Positions 24,564 through 37,716 of a stretch of 64,000 nucleotides of DNA are shown piece after piece. The translations under genes were made by a program, and so were the position numbers. The notes under the pieces are model-generated. The model worked only from the letters and a program-made list of their open reading frames with translations, did no database searches and was not told the DNA's origin. The stretch's first letter is position 1. The number at the start of each line of letters is the position of its first letter. The DNA comes from Anaeromyces robustus (lineage: Eukaryota; Neocallimastigomycota; Neocallimastigomycetes; Neocallimastigales; Neocallimastigaceae), in the NCBI GenBank assembly GCA_002104895.1, contig MCFG01000030.1, positions 63,501 to 127,500 of the forward strand, read 5' to 3'.

Positions 24564-25016
24564 AAATAAATAAATAAATAAATAAATAGATAAATAAATA
24601 AATAAATAAATAAATAAATAGATAAATAAATAAATAAATAGATAAATAAATAAATAAATAAATAAATAAATAGATAAATAAATAAATAAATAAATAAATA
24701 AATAGATAAATAAATAAATAAATAAATAGATAAATAAATAAATAAATAAATAAATAATAATTGAAGATTTTGGAATTAATGTGATAATAATAATCTTATT
24801 ATTATGATAAATCATTATTAATATATAATTACTTTTAATTAATTTGTTTTTTATAAAAAATAATTAATAAAAAATAAATAATAAATAATAAATAAATAAT
24901 AATAAATAATGAATAAATAATAAATAACAAAAATTTAAATAATAAATAATAAATAACAAAAATTTAAATAATAAATAATAATTAATAATAACAATGATGA
25001 TAATGATAAATAATAA
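24564..25016. repeat. (AAAT)n/(AGAT) array followed by conserved spacer
   Basis: A tetranucleotide array to about 24757, with AGAT interruptions at semi-regular distances. It is followed by AAATAAT repeats and the word acaatgatgataatgataa (about 24991). The arrangement repeats that at 10340-10650 in the same orientation. Confidence 0.85.
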
Positions 25017-25086
25017 ATAATGAGTAATACTAGAATAAGTAGTTAGCTTATTGCCTATATAGTAATAATTACTGTATGCTTGATAA

Positions 25087-25125
25087 TAATTAGAATAGAA
25101 TAATCATATTATTCTATTCTAATTA
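25087..25125. other. Perfect hairpin, 18-bp stem, 3-nt loop
   Basis: The arm agaatagaataat (25092-25104) and its exact complement (25108-25120) extend outward by five more pairs around the loop cat. It lies about 75 bp after the repeat block ending near 25016. Confidence 0.9.
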
Positions 25126-27026
25126 ATTTTTGTTTTATTTAAAAATAATAATAAAAGTTTCTTATTTTTTTTATATTTTTCTTTTCATACATGAAGATTA
25201 ATTGAACCAATAACTATTTTAAAATATTAATATTATCTCAATTTATTATAATTATATTGATAATATATAATATATAATAGAAAACTTTAATAAATAAAAT
25301 GTGTAGAATTATAATTATTAAGTTACCAAGTTATAACAGAATGTTAACTGTTTTAATATACTATAGCCAATAAAAATAAAAGTATTCATATTTATTATAT
25401 AAAATATAAATTAATTTATTAAATTTGTGTAATCATTTTATTATTCTTAACTTTTTTATTATTAATATTTTTATATTATTAAACAATATATTACAATATA
25501 TTGTAATATATTAATAAACTTTTCATAAATATATTAACAATTAATTGATAAATGTATTTGATATTTATATAAATAAATAATATTTTATATTATTTGCTTT
25601 AATATAAATATATTATAAATATATATTATAAATATATTATTTATATTAATATTAGCAAATTAAGATTAAGTGTTTTTGTATTATTAATTATTATTCTTTT
25701 TTTATATTTTATATTTTATTTTCTAATATATTTATTATTGATATTACTATATGTATTTATACAAAACCATAAATTAAATATTTTTGGTTTTATACTTGTT
25801 ACCTAAATTATATTAAAAAGTTGGTATTAATAATTAATTATATTTATTAATAAAATAATTAAAAATAAAATATTATAAAAAAAAAATAATAAAAAAGAAA
25901 TGCTCTAATAATTAATATTAAATATAAATATAAATATAAATAATAATTATAAATAATAAATAATAAATAATAAATAAAAATGTTAATAATTAATAAATAA
26001 TAATTAATAATAAATAATAAATAATAATATAATAATAATATAATAAACAATAATTAATAATAATAATTAATTAATATAATTAATTATATTATATATTTAC
26101 TCTTTTTATTTTTTATATTTTTGGTTTTATTTTTCCTCTTTTTTTTTCTTTTCTTTTTTAATTTTTTTTTAAAGAAATTTAAATAAAAAAAAAGATAAAA
26201 AATAGAACAAATTAAAAAAAAAAAAATAGAATAAAATAAATCAAAATAAAATAGAAAAAAGATAAAACAAGATATATATAAAAAAAGAAACAAACTATAG
26301 TAATCTTTTTTTTTTTAAAAAAAAAATATTTGAAGTAATCTCATCAATAAATCCATATATTTATTTATTACCAATATTTCATAAATTATTAAATTTTTTT
26401 AATCTATATAGAGCTAACCTAATCAAAAAATAAGAAAAAAGTAAATATTTTTTTTTATACATATCATTAATATCGGTTTATTTATTATAATAAAAAAGGA
26501 TTATTATATATTTTTTTAATCTTTTGTAATGTAATGGTCGGGATTGGATATTTAATTTAAATATTATAAATTAAAAAATATATAAATAAAAAGTTTATTA
26601 ATAGATAAACAGTATTTGTTAAAAATAATTTTTAATTAGTAATTTAACAGTTAGGTTTGGATATTTAATTTAAATATTATAAAGTAAAAAATATATTAAT
26701 AAAAAGTTAATTAGTAGATAAAAAAAACGAGTAAAAATAGTATTAACAAAAAATAATAATATTAAACGTTCAAATTATTATTTATTACTTTTTTTTTTTT
26801 TTAAAAAAAATAATAAAATCAAAATAAATTTGAATATTTTTTTTTTCTTTCTTTTTTTTTATTTTTATTTAATATAAGATAATAAAATCAATTTAAATTT
26901 ATATTATTATTATAATATAATTATTTATATAAAAGGTAATTGAAATTGAATAAGAATATTTAAACAAAGAAATATTAATATAATTGATATTATTATTTAT
27001 ATTTATATTTATATTTATATTTATAG
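25126..27026. other. AT-rich intergenic DNA upstream of the 27 kb gene
   Basis: No gene was seen. It holds a two-copy direct repeat at 26546-26720 (period about 113 bp, shared word ggatatttaatttaaatatt). A tatttatatttatatttata run lies immediately before the start codon at 27027. Confidence 0.55.
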
Positions 27027-28508
27027 ATGAAAAGAATAATTATATTTTTGTGTTTAATAATCAGTGCATTTATTGGACAGGTCGAAAGTGTCGGAGCTGC
27101 TAAAGAACAACCTCTTTCAGTAAAATGTCCAACTCAATGTGCCGAACTTTTAGCTTGTGTACGTGAAAATAAAGTAACTTCTGACAAATATAATGTTTTT
27201 CCACCAGAAAATAATGCTTTAGGTAAATGTTATTGTAAAGATGTTGCAGCATATCAAAAATGTCTTCTTTGTAAAAATCCAACAGCTGAATATTATAAAG
27301 ATATAGAAAATATTAAATTTAAATGTCAAGAAGTAACTGGAATTACTGCTGCTGCTACTTCATCTGTAGCTACGAGTACTCCAACTACTGGCGCAGGAAA
27401 TAATAGTCTTAATAATAATAATAATAATAATAATAGTAATTCTGGAAAGAATAGTACATTAACAGATGATGGTAAGTATAATAATATAAAATAAATGAAA
27501 ATATAAATAAAAATAAGAAATAAATAAGTATATTATTAAATTTAATGAATAATAAATAAGAGGAATAAAAATGAAATATAATAATAATAATAAATAATAA
27601 TAAAATAAATGAATAAAATAAATAACATAAAATGAAGTATATAATAAAGTAAAAAAAAATTAAAAATGTTTTATGAAATAAAATTTAAATGAAATGTTAA
27701 AAATGCTTTATTATTTATATTAATATAAAATATATTTTAAATATTTTTACAATAAAATAAAACAGGAAATAATAAAGAAAATCAAAATAAAAAAGAAAAG
27801 TCATCCAATTTCGGTATTTATGTCATTGGATTAGTTTGTATTGCTGGTGTAGCTGCATTTATTTTCTATACTAAAAAACAAAAAGAAAGACCAGAATCAA
27901 TGCCATTCTTTGGAAATACAGCATCATCACCAAATCAATATGCTACATTAAGTTCATCAAAAGAAGTAAGTACTACAAACTTAACTTCAGATTACAATTC
28001 TCAATATTATGGTGATACAACTACTGCTGCTGATAGTAATAATCAATATTATGGTCAATCATATGATAATCAAAATTATAATCAAGGTTATAATCAAAAT
28101 TATGATCAAGGTTATAATCAAAATTATGATCAAGGTTATAATCAAGATTACAATAGTCAATACCCAGCTAATCAATATCCAGCTGGTAATTACGAAAATG
28201 AAATTGCTGCTCCACAAGGTGCTCCACCATCATCATATGATGCAGCTGTTCCACCACCAGTTCCTACTACAACCTATGAAAGTAGACGTGAATCCATGAA
28301 TCCAAATTCTCATCCAACTGTATCTAATATTACAGGTGCATATATCTGTGCTTACAAATATGATCCTCAATTAGATGATGAATTAGCTTTACAAGTTAAT
28401 GATCAAGTTCAAATTATTGAAGAATATGAGGATGGTTGGATGAAAGCAGTTAATTTAACAACTGGAAAGGAAGGAATGGCTCCTAGAGTTTGTATTAAAG
28501 AAGCATAA
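27027..28508 (+). CDS. Type I membrane protein: Cys8 ectodomain, TM, Y/N/Q-rich repeats, SH3
   Basis: Exons 27027-27471 and 27766-28508 join across a 294-bp GT-AG intron (donor ggtaagt, acceptor aaaacag, phase 1), giving 395 residues. Order: signal peptide (1-21); eight cysteines C34, C38, C44, C68, C70, C79, C82 and C100; a Ser/Thr/Asn stalk; TM helix (about 164-183); TKKQKERPESMPFFGN; Y/N/Q repeats (YNQNYDQG units); a Pro-rich stretch; and SH3 (about 338-393, with DDELALQVNDQVQIIEE and EDGWMKAVN). It pairs with the gene at 8713-6959, sharing the order, the intron and the juxtamembrane block. The polar tail could drive clustering and the SH3 could recruit proline-rich partners. Both are inferences from domain type. 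Confidence 0.92.
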
Positions 28509-28982
28509 TAAAATAATATAATGCATAAATATTAAATATTAAATATAATGATAATTAAAAAGTTATAATAAAAAGAAATAAAAATAAATATATATATATA
28601 AATTAAATAACTAATTAAATTAGAAAAATAAATATAAATATAAATATAAATATAAATATAAATATAAATATAAATATAAATATAAATATAAATATAAAAG
28701 AGAGAAAATTAATATGAATATAAAAATATATATAAATGAAACGTTCTTTTTTATTTTTTAATATTTCTCTCATTATATTATAAAGTTAATAGAAAGAATA
28801 TTGTAAAAAAAAGAAAAAATATTAAAATCACAGAGAATGAAATTAATTTTTTTTTTTTAAAAAAATAATCTTTTTAGTTTTTTTTTTATTAATATTTAAA
28901 ATTTAAATATTAATATTTATAAATATATTCTCTATTTATAAATAGCTTTTTTAATTGTTTTAACATTTTTTTTTAATTTTCA

Positions 28983-29017
<35 letters not shown>

Positions 29018-29363
29018 ACAAATACAAAAAATAAAATAAAAAAATAATATAAAAATAAAAAAAAAAATAAAAAATAAAATAAAAAATAAAATAACATAAA
29101 GTAAAGTAAAGTAAATAAAAATAAAAATACATATATATAATTTGTTTTTCATATGTAAAAATCCATTTTTTACATATGAAAAACAAACATTAAAAACAAT
29201 AAATAACAAAAAAAAAAAGTCAACAAAATGAATTGAAATACTGCAATATTAATACTAATATACTAATACTAAAAGTAATATACTAACTAATTTGTATATT
29301 ATTATTAGTACTACACGAATTTTAACACTAATAACAATTAAATTCTAATACTAATACAAAATC

Positions 29364-29430
<67 letters not shown>

Positions 29431-30327
29431 TTAACAACAATAATTATAAAATTATCATAATTATATAAAAGTTAATAATCAAATAGAAGAAAAAAAAAAG
29501 ATTCTATAGTTTAAGTAGAATAAATATACAAAATTAATATTTTAATAGTACTTTTTTTTTTTTTAAAAAAAAAAAAATAAAATTAATATCTTGTTTTTTT
29601 ATCTTTATGTAGAAAAAAAATAATATATATATATAAAAAATAATATAATATATAAAATAAATAAATAAAAATAATAAAGTTTATTTTTTTTTTCCTATTT
29701 TATATGTATTTTATTAGTTTGGTTGAGAGTAAAATTTTCTTTTTTTTTTGTTTGTATAATGGTAACAATCTTATTAACAATAATTTATATAACATTAATT
29801 GGTAACGAATGTATATATATTTATCTGGTGAAAGAGATTAATATATTATTAATAATGTGATTAAAGTATCCATATAAAAAAAGAAATTAGAAATTTTGTA
29901 TAATACCAGACTTAACCTGATAAAACTATTTTTTATTTTATGATTTGTAATCTTATTGAATTATATTATTTATTTTTGTTGCCTATAAAAAGACAATTTT
30001 TATTGTTCAATATTTTCAATTGTATTAATGTTAATAACACAGTAGTATATCATAGTAGTGGAAATTCCAACCCCCTACCTTTATCAAGTAGAACAATTTA
30101 ACCTTAAAAAATTCTTATAAATAAGGGTGTGTTATGTATAGATTTATTTATTACTTCTTATTATTATTATTATTTTTTTTTACCCTCATTATTCATGTAC
30201 TTTATTTTAAAAAAGTTTAATTATAAATTTTTGTATAATAATTTTAATCTGGTTTTTAATTTATTTTTAATTTAATTTATGTGTTTAATATCATGTAAAA
30301 AGAAACACGTGATTATATGAATAAAGT
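28509..30327. other. AT-rich intergenic DNA
   Basis: (TAAATA)n at about 28628-28697, a poly-A run near 28986-29015, (TAA)n at about 29366-29427, and a tract with T14 then A13 near 29550. No gene was seen. A slightly less AT-rich part at 30030-30100 has no recognisable product. Confidence 0.55.
29141..29187. other. Perfect hairpin, 21-bp stem, 5-nt loop
   Basis: The arms at 29141-29161 and 29167-29187 are exact complements (core ttttcatatgtaaaa) around the loop tccat. It lies between the SH3 gene (+) and ORC2 (-). Confidence 0.9.
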
Positions 30328-30807
30328 GGGAGAGTTGCATTTTCGCAATGTTGCAATTCGCAATGGGGCGCATAATTGTATAGATAATTAAATAAATAAA
30401 AATATAATAAAGAATTATTTATTTAATAATATTTTTTTAGTTAATAATATTTTTATTTAATGATTTAATAATATTAAATATTTTTTTAATATTGAATTTT
30501 TTTTAGTATTTTAATAATATTTTATTTATTTTTTTTATTTAATGATATTGAATATTTTTTTAGTATTTTTTTTTGTAATTAATAAGAAAAGAAATATTTA
30601 TTTATTTGTTTATTTTCTATTCATTTATTTATATATATATTTTTTATTTATTTATTTAATTTTTTTAAATTCTATTTTATTTTATTTCATAACGTGGCTT
30701 TCATAATTTGTGTTAAAAAATTTTTCATTTTTTTATTTGTTTTTTATGCGCCTCATTGCAAAAATTTAATATGCGCCCCATATCATATTGCGAAATGCAA
30801 CACATTC
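30328..30807. mobile_element. MULE-like miniature element (copy C)
   Basis: A 480-bp non-coding element. Left end gggagagttgcattttcgc; right end, in reverse, gaatgtgttgcatttcgca. A perfect 9-bp target duplication, gaataaagt, lies at 30319-30327 and 30808-30816. The internal GC-rich words ggggcgcataatt (about 30365), aacgtggctttcat (about 30692) and atatgcgccccat (about 30770) match the large element at 43183-53255. C is therefore a deletion derivative mobilisable by that family. Confidence 0.9.
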
Positions 30808-30816
30808 GAATAAAGT

Positions 30817-31363
30817 ATTTCAAAAATTACTTTTTTTTTATAAAACTGTCAAAATATATAACATATATATATATAAAATCATATTAATTATAAATTATTA
30901 TATAAATATTAAACATATATAAATATTATTTATTATTAATAATATTATTAATAATATTATTATTTTTTTAATAAAAACTTTTAGATTATTTAAATACATA
31001 TATTCATTAATATTTTTATATAATAATATATTAGAAATAATTAATTATAGTTTTATTATATTCTATTTCAACTTTAAGAGTATTAAAATGATAAATTATT
31101 TTTACATTAATATATATTATATCTATATAATATTTATTGATTTTTTTATTATTATTATTATTATAATTATTTATTATATTTTTTAAAAAAAAAAAATGAA
31201 ATTAAAATGTAAAAATTAGATATTATATATAATTGATAATTGAGAATTAACCAAAAAAAAGAAAAAAAAATAAATAAAATAAAAAAAAGTTTATATTACA
31301 CAAATAATTAAATTTATATATATATAAATACAATAAATATTAATAGAATTGTTATTATTATTG

Positions 31364-31410
<47 letters not shown>

Positions 31411-31448
31411 TCTTTTCTTAATAGTTTACAATTAAATTAAAATAAAAA

Positions 31449-31482
<34 letters not shown>

Positions 31483-31634
31483 TTTGTTTTTGTTTTTGGA
31501 ATAATTTATATATACAAAATTAAACAATAAAATATGTTTTATTAACTTTTTTTTTTGCTTTTCAATTATTTTTTCCCTATTTCTTTTCCTTTTCTTTTTC
31601 TTCTTCTTCATCTTCATCTTCTTCTTCTAATTAT
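30817..31634. other. Intergenic DNA, 3' side of ORC2
   Basis: Contains T-runs (about 31369-31408), (TTA)n near 31451-31482, and a C/T-rich stretch (31570-31630) just beyond the ORC2 stop. No gene was seen. Confidence 0.55.
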
Positions 31635-33461
31635 TTATTCAATATTTTCTAATATTTCAGATAAAGTAGTGGCAGATAAAGGTATATAATAAACATCAGA
31701 GTTTGCTGTTACTTTTCTATAAATAATTTTATGATCTTTAAATTCTGTAAGTTGAGTTCTAAAAGTAGTTTCATTACTGACTAAAAATTTTTCTAAACAT
31801 AAATTATAATATGCAGAATGGGAAAGACCTAAAGATTCATAAGAACTATGTGATGTATTATTGTTGTTATTATTGTTATTATTATTAGTAGTAGTAGTAG
31901 ATAATAAACTATCTTTATCTCCTCCACTGATTCCTTCATTTCTATCCATATCTTCTGCTTCTGCTATAATTTGATGTTCTGCTAAAACTCTAAATATTTT
32001 ACGTCCATTAGAAGTAAGACAGGATAAAACATGCATTACTCCTCTGGCATCTAATTGATTTTTTTGTAACATAAATGAATTTTCAAAACTTGTTTCAATG
32101 GTATAAGATTCAAAAGTGGTAATATCATGCCATATAAAATTATATCGATAAACTTTAATATTATCCCATAAAAAGGAAGCATTAATATGATCCACTGAAG
32201 CAATGACATGAATATTTGGAATAGCAGCAATAAGGGATAAAGTCGTTTGGGATTTATCATTTCTAAAATTAATTCCATCAATATTATGAATTAATAAAAA
32301 TAATTTTTTAATTTTTCTTTTTTCATTGGTAAAATAATCTTCTATTCTAGAAATTTGTTCTTGAACACTTCCTAATACTCCTGAATACTTTAAAATTTGT
32401 TCTGATATACCATTTAATACTGATTTTACAGAAACAGCAGGTGAAAATCCATTAATAACAAATACTGGACTATCATTTAACATTTCTTTTGCAAATTTTG
32501 TTAATAAATTAATTTTTGAACCAAATCCATAAAAGGCTAAATTAAATCCCATAACTAATTCAAAATACCATTGTTGGAAATCATTTTCATGGAAGGAAAC
32601 TAATTTTTTAATTTCTGTAGTATGTTTTTTTGGTGTTTTTTTCAATAATTCAAGATATTCTTTATGATCTAGTATAGGAAGTTTTGAAAGTGTATTATTT
32701 GAAGTAATATTTTTTTTATTATGTAAATTTTGGAAATATTGTTCATAACCTGCATTTTCAATTTCATCTTCTATACGTTGTAAACCATTTATTTTGGTTT
32801 GTTCACCTTCCTCCTCCTCCTCATCACTTATATAATTATTATCTTGATAGGAATATGCTCTATAATTGACTTCTTCTTCATTAATTACTCTTGTATTATC
32901 ATTATCTTCATCTTCATCATCATCATCATCGTCTTCTTCTTCTTCTTCCTCTTCTTCAATATCAGAATCTTCTTCATTTCCTTTTTTATTCTTTTTATTA
33001 CTTCTAACATTACTACGTCTTTTTCTTTTATTATTATTACTAGTAATATTATTATTATTTTTATCTTTCTTTTTTAATACATCTTTATTATTTATTGTTG
33101 TAACTGAACTACTTTTATTATTATAAATACTTAATCCTGATTTATTCTTTTTTTCAAAACCATATAAATTTTTTCCTGTAAAATAGTCATTTTCTTTATT
33201 ATCATCATTAGACTTAGTTGGTATAAAATCTGGATCACTATAATTATTATTTATATCAATATTTTCTTTTTCTACAGTAAAACCTGATAAAATTTTTTTC
33301 TTCTTTTTTGAATGTTGTGCTAGTGTATCTAAATGAAAAGTTCTTTTTGCTGCTGCTAATGTGGAAGATGATATAGTATTATTTTTTTTATAAGTGGTAA
33401 CAAAATGTAAAGGAATTTCACTGTCGCTTTGATATAATATAGGTAATAATTTTTTTGACAT
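31635..33461 (-). CDS. ORC2: Origin recognition complex subunit 2
   Basis: An intronless frame of 608 residues. The ORC2 domain begins near 265 (KEYLELLKKTPKKH) and carries the family hallmark FNLAFYGFGSKINLL (306-320), a degenerate Walker A region. KLFLLIHNIDG (386-396) stands at the Walker B place, and the C-terminal winged-helix region follows (AYYNLCLEKFLVSNE, with DHKIIY). The N-terminal 260 residues are low-complexity, with a basic patch then a long Glu/Asp run (about 163-190). An Asn run interrupts the C-terminal part. The protein is near the usual length of fungal and animal ORC2. ORC2 is a core subunit of the complex that marks replication origins and loads MCM. It is divergent from SMU1. 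Start: the only in-frame Met at the open 5' end. Confidence 0.93.
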   Translation of the reverse strand: MSKKLLPILYQSDSEIPLHFVTTYKKNNTISSSTLAAAKRTFHLDTLAQHSKKKKKILSGFTVEKENIDINNNYSDPDFIPTKSNDDNKENDYFTGKNLYGFEKKNKSGLSIYNNKSSSVTTINNKDVLKKKDKNNNNITSNNNKRKRRSNVRSNKKNKKGNEEDSDIEEEEEEEEDDDDDDEDEDNDNTRVINEEEVNYRAYSYQDNNYISDEEEEEGEQTKINGLQRIEDEIENAGYEQYFQNLHNKKNITSNNTLSKLPILDHKEYLELLKKTPKKHTTEIKKLVSFHENDFQQWYFELVMGFNLAFYGFGSKINLLTKFAKEMLNDSPVFVINGFSPAVSVKSVLNGISEQILKYSGVLGSVQEQISRIEDYFTNEKRKIKKLFLLIHNIDGINFRNDKSQTTLSLIAAIPNIHVIASVDHINASFLWDNIKVYRYNFIWHDITTFESYTIETSFENSFMLQKNQLDARGVMHVLSCLTSNGRKIFRVLAEHQIIAEAEDMDRNEGISGGDKDSLLSTTTTNNNNNNNNNNTSHSSYESLGLSHSAYYNLCLEKFLVSNETTFRTQLTEFKDHKIIYRKVTANSDVYYIPLSATTLSEILENIE

Positions 33462-34156
33462 CTTTATTATTATTATTATTATTATTAATACTATTATTAG
33501 TTAAAGTATAATATAGATATAGTTCTATTATGGAAATAATTTATAGTATATTTTTTTTTTCAATTATTTAATTTTTATATATGTAATTAGGTATTTTTTT
33601 AAATATTTTTGTATTATATTATTAAATGAATAAATAATTTTTATATATTATAAAAAATAAATAAATAATAATAATATATTATTATTATTTGATTTTATTA
33701 TTAAATATTATCAATAACTTTTTAAATTTTATTTCTTTAAATAATTCATTTTAAAAAAAATATATATAGAATTAAGAATCCATTTCTTGTTAAAAAAAAA
33801 TATTTATATATATATAAAATAATATTTTATTAAAGTTTTATACTCAATTTTTTTTTTATACTCATTTTTTTTTTTAATAAATTGTAGATTAAAAATTTTA
33901 TATATGAATTATTAAATTTATATATAAAATCAAATATAAAAATTTAATTTTATATATATTTATATATATTAATTTTTATTTCTGTTATTTTATAATCATT
34001 TACTATTAAATTTTTAAGAAAAAAAAATTGTGTATTTTCTTTATTATCATATTAAATTTTTAAGTTTCTTTTTCTTTTTGGTTTTAAATATTCATTTAAT
34101 TTCATAAAAATTTATAATTTAATATTACTTTATAATATTTTATAAAAAAAAAAGTC
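33462..34156. promoter_or_regulatory. Shared upstream region of ORC2 and SMU1
   Basis: A 695-bp gap between two divergent starts with no coding frame. It consists of T-runs, A-runs and a (TTA)n at 33464-33486 next to the ORC2 start. It must hold both promoters. No defined element was recognised. Confidence 0.55.
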
Positions 34157-36142
34157 ATGTCTTTGGAAATTGAATCAGCGGAGTAAATATTTTTAATTTT
34201 AAATATTTATAATTTACAATATGAATTAGTATTATATTGCTATATACCACTTTAAATAATGATTAAAACATTAACCTAAAAAAAATGAAATTGAAAAAAT
34301 AATTAAAAAATAATTATATACACTTATAATATCAATTTTTCAATGTAACATTTTATTATATATTTTTATTAAAATTAAGTATTTAATAAAAATAAAAACG
34401 ATATATAAAAAAAGAAAAGAAATCATTGAATATTCACATATTTAATATAACATAATACATTTTTATAAATGAATGAAATTTCAAAATTTAAAATTTGTAT
34501 TTCATTAAATTTCATTTTATTAAACAAGTCAATTGATATTTTAAAATGATAATTAATAATAAAATCATTAATAAAGTATATATTTATAATAATTTATGAA
34601 TAATTTATTAATGATATTTAATACTTGTATATATATTTTTAGTGTTAAATGTAATTAATGAATTTCTACTAAAAATAATAATATATATGCTTATTACGTT
34701 TCATATACATATTAATTTATATTAATGTTTTGTGAATAATAATAATTATAACTAAAAATGTAATTATTTATTTTAAAATTTTATTAAAATATTAAAATTA
34801 TTTTTTTCTTTTTAAAATTTATTTTAGTGTTATCCGTTTAATTGAACAATTTTTAAAAGAAAATAATCTTTTAAGAACTCTTCAAACATTACAGGTAATT
34901 ATTAAATTTTAAAAATTTGAATAATTTATATATAATAGCTAGCATTTATTTTTTTTTTTATATTTATTTTTTAATAAAAGAAGAATTGTTAATTAATCCT
35001 AATTTTCATTATCAATATTTTTATTTCATTATAATATATATATATTAACATTATAGGAAGAATCAACTATTTCATTAAATACAGTTGATAGTGTTGAATC
35101 ATTTACAATGGATATTGTTAATGGACATTGGGATACCGTACTTAAAACTGTTTCTGTATTAAAAATTCCACAAAAAAAAACTATTGATTTATATGAACAA
35201 GTAATATATATTATTTTTTTTTTTCAAATTATATTAATTTTAAAATGAACATACATACTTTTTTTTTTTTTAATAAATTCAATAATAGTAATAACAACAA
35301 CAACAACAACAATAATAATAATAATAAAATAAAAGTATAAATAATTCAGGAGAATAGATATAAATGAATATTAACAATTTATTACTATTATTTTAAAATT
35401 TCAGATAGCATTAGAATTAATGGAAATGAGAGAAATTAGTGCTGCTCGTTCATTATTAAGACAAACAGATGCAATGCAACTTTTAAAAGAACAACAACCT
35501 GAAAGATATCTTCACTTGGAACATTTATTATCAAGAACTTATTTTGATGAAAAAGAAGTAATTATAAATTATATCGAAAAAATTTTTTTTTCGTTTTTTT
35601 TTTTTTTTTATATAAAGATAATAATTAAAGTATTATATAACACTAATAATTATATATGTTATTATACTATAATTATTAATTATTATTATATCAACAATTA
35701 TAATAACTGTTAATATAATTATATCTTTTTTTATATTATTCATAATTATTAAAAGGCATATCCACATGATATTACAAAAGAAAAAAGAAGACAAATTATT
35801 GCACAGTGTAATCTTTGCTTTTTTTTTTTTTTTTTTTTTTTATTTTATAAATTTATTATAAATCATTTATTATTATTATTATTTTAATTATATATAATTA
35901 AAATAATATTTTGTTTATTTATTTATATATATAGCATTAGCAAATGAAGTTACAGTTGTTGCCCCATCAAGATTATTAGCTTTACTTGGTCAAGCTATAA
36001 AATGGCAACAACAACAAGGTTTAATTACACCTGATACTGCTTTTGATTTATTTAGAGGAACTGCTCCAGTAGCACAATTAGAAGATGATAAAGAACCAGA
36101 AAATTGTTATAAAACTATTAATGTAAAAATAAAAAAAAAAGA

Positions 36143-36190
<48 letters not shown>

Positions 36191-36902
36191 GATATATAAA
36201 ATACATATATATTATAAATGAATTAATATATATATATATTTACTATTATTATAATATTTATTTATTATAATATTTATTATTATTATAATATATATATATA
36301 TATATATATTTAGTTCCATAAAAAACAACATTTAGAAAGTGCTGCATTTTCACCTAATGGTCAATATTTAGTAACTGGTAGTTATGATGGATTTATTGAA
36401 ATTTGGAATTATTTAACTGGTAAAATTAGAAAAGATTTTAAATATCAAGCAGAGGTAATAAAAACAACAATATATATAAATAGTTTTAATAATGTGATCT
36501 ATATTTTTATTATTAATAATGTTTTTATATTATATATATATTGTTTTATTTTACTATTATTATTATAAACATTTATTATTATTTTTTTTTTACAATGAAT
36601 AAAAAAAAAAAAAAAGGATAATATGATGATGATGGATTCTGCCATTCTTTGTTTAGCTTTTAGCAGAGATAGTGAAATGCTTGTTTCTGGTTCAAAAGAT
36701 GGAAAAATTAGAGTTTGGAAAATACAAACAGGTCAATGTATAAGAAGATTTTCGAATGCTCATAGTCAAGGGGTTACTTCTGTATGTTTTAATAGAGATA
36801 ATACTCAAGTTTTAAGTTGTAGTTTTGACTTTTCTATAAGGTATAATATCTATATATATTAATATATTTAAAAATTATTTTATTCATTTAATTTAATATA
36901 AA

Positions 36903-36950
<48 letters not shown>

Positions 36951-36955
36951 ATTAA

Positions 36956-36986
<31 letters not shown>

Positions 36987-37663
36987 ATTATTATTATTAT
37001 TATTATATTACTTTTTTCTTTTTGTTTTATTAAATAATTTATCCTTATGAATGATAATTAATTATATATATAAAAGAATTCATGGTTTAAAATCTGGAAA
37101 AACATTAAAAGAATTTAGAGGACATACATCATTTGTTAATGATGTTGCTTATTCTATTGATGGTACGAGAATTATAAGTGGTAGTAGTGATGGAACAGTT
37201 AAGGTAAATCAATAAATAAAAAAAAAAAATTTTTTTTTTTAATTATATACAATTTGGTAATAAAATGTAACATATATAATAATTATTATTAATATATATT
37301 AATATATATCATATATATTATTTTTTTTTTATATTATCTTTATATATAATTTATATAATTTTTTTTTCTGTAATATTATTAATAATTGTAAAATCAATTA
37401 TTATATAACAAAAAAGATTTGGGATGCAAAATCAACTGAATGTTTATATACTATTGTACTTCATGAAGGAGCAATTGTTAATACTGGTGTTAATGCTAAA
37501 ACTATAAATAAAATTATTCCATTGCCAAAGAATATGGATCAATTTATTGTTTGTAATCAAAGTTCATACATTTATATATTAACCTTAAGAGGACAGGTAA
37601 AATTACATAAAAATATATTATATAAGTTGATATTTATAATAAGTATTGATAGTAGACATATTA

Positions 37664-37716
<53 letters not shown>

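Noticed and set aside
27900-28508. Stand-alone SH3 protein starting at MPFFG
   Set aside because: The frame is open upstream through a TM helix to a clear acceptor (aaaacag, 27765) that joins in phase to the signal-peptide exon. The same holds for 7669-6959.
32799-33126. Ser/Ile-rich plus-strand frames inside ORC2
   Set aside because: Antisense of the acidic and Asn-rich N-terminal half of ORC2.
36623-36862. Separate small WD-repeat gene
   Set aside because: It is exon 8 of SMU1 running into its intron. The frames at 35420-35713, 37522-37731 and 37739-37948 are likewise SMU1 exons with intron read-through.
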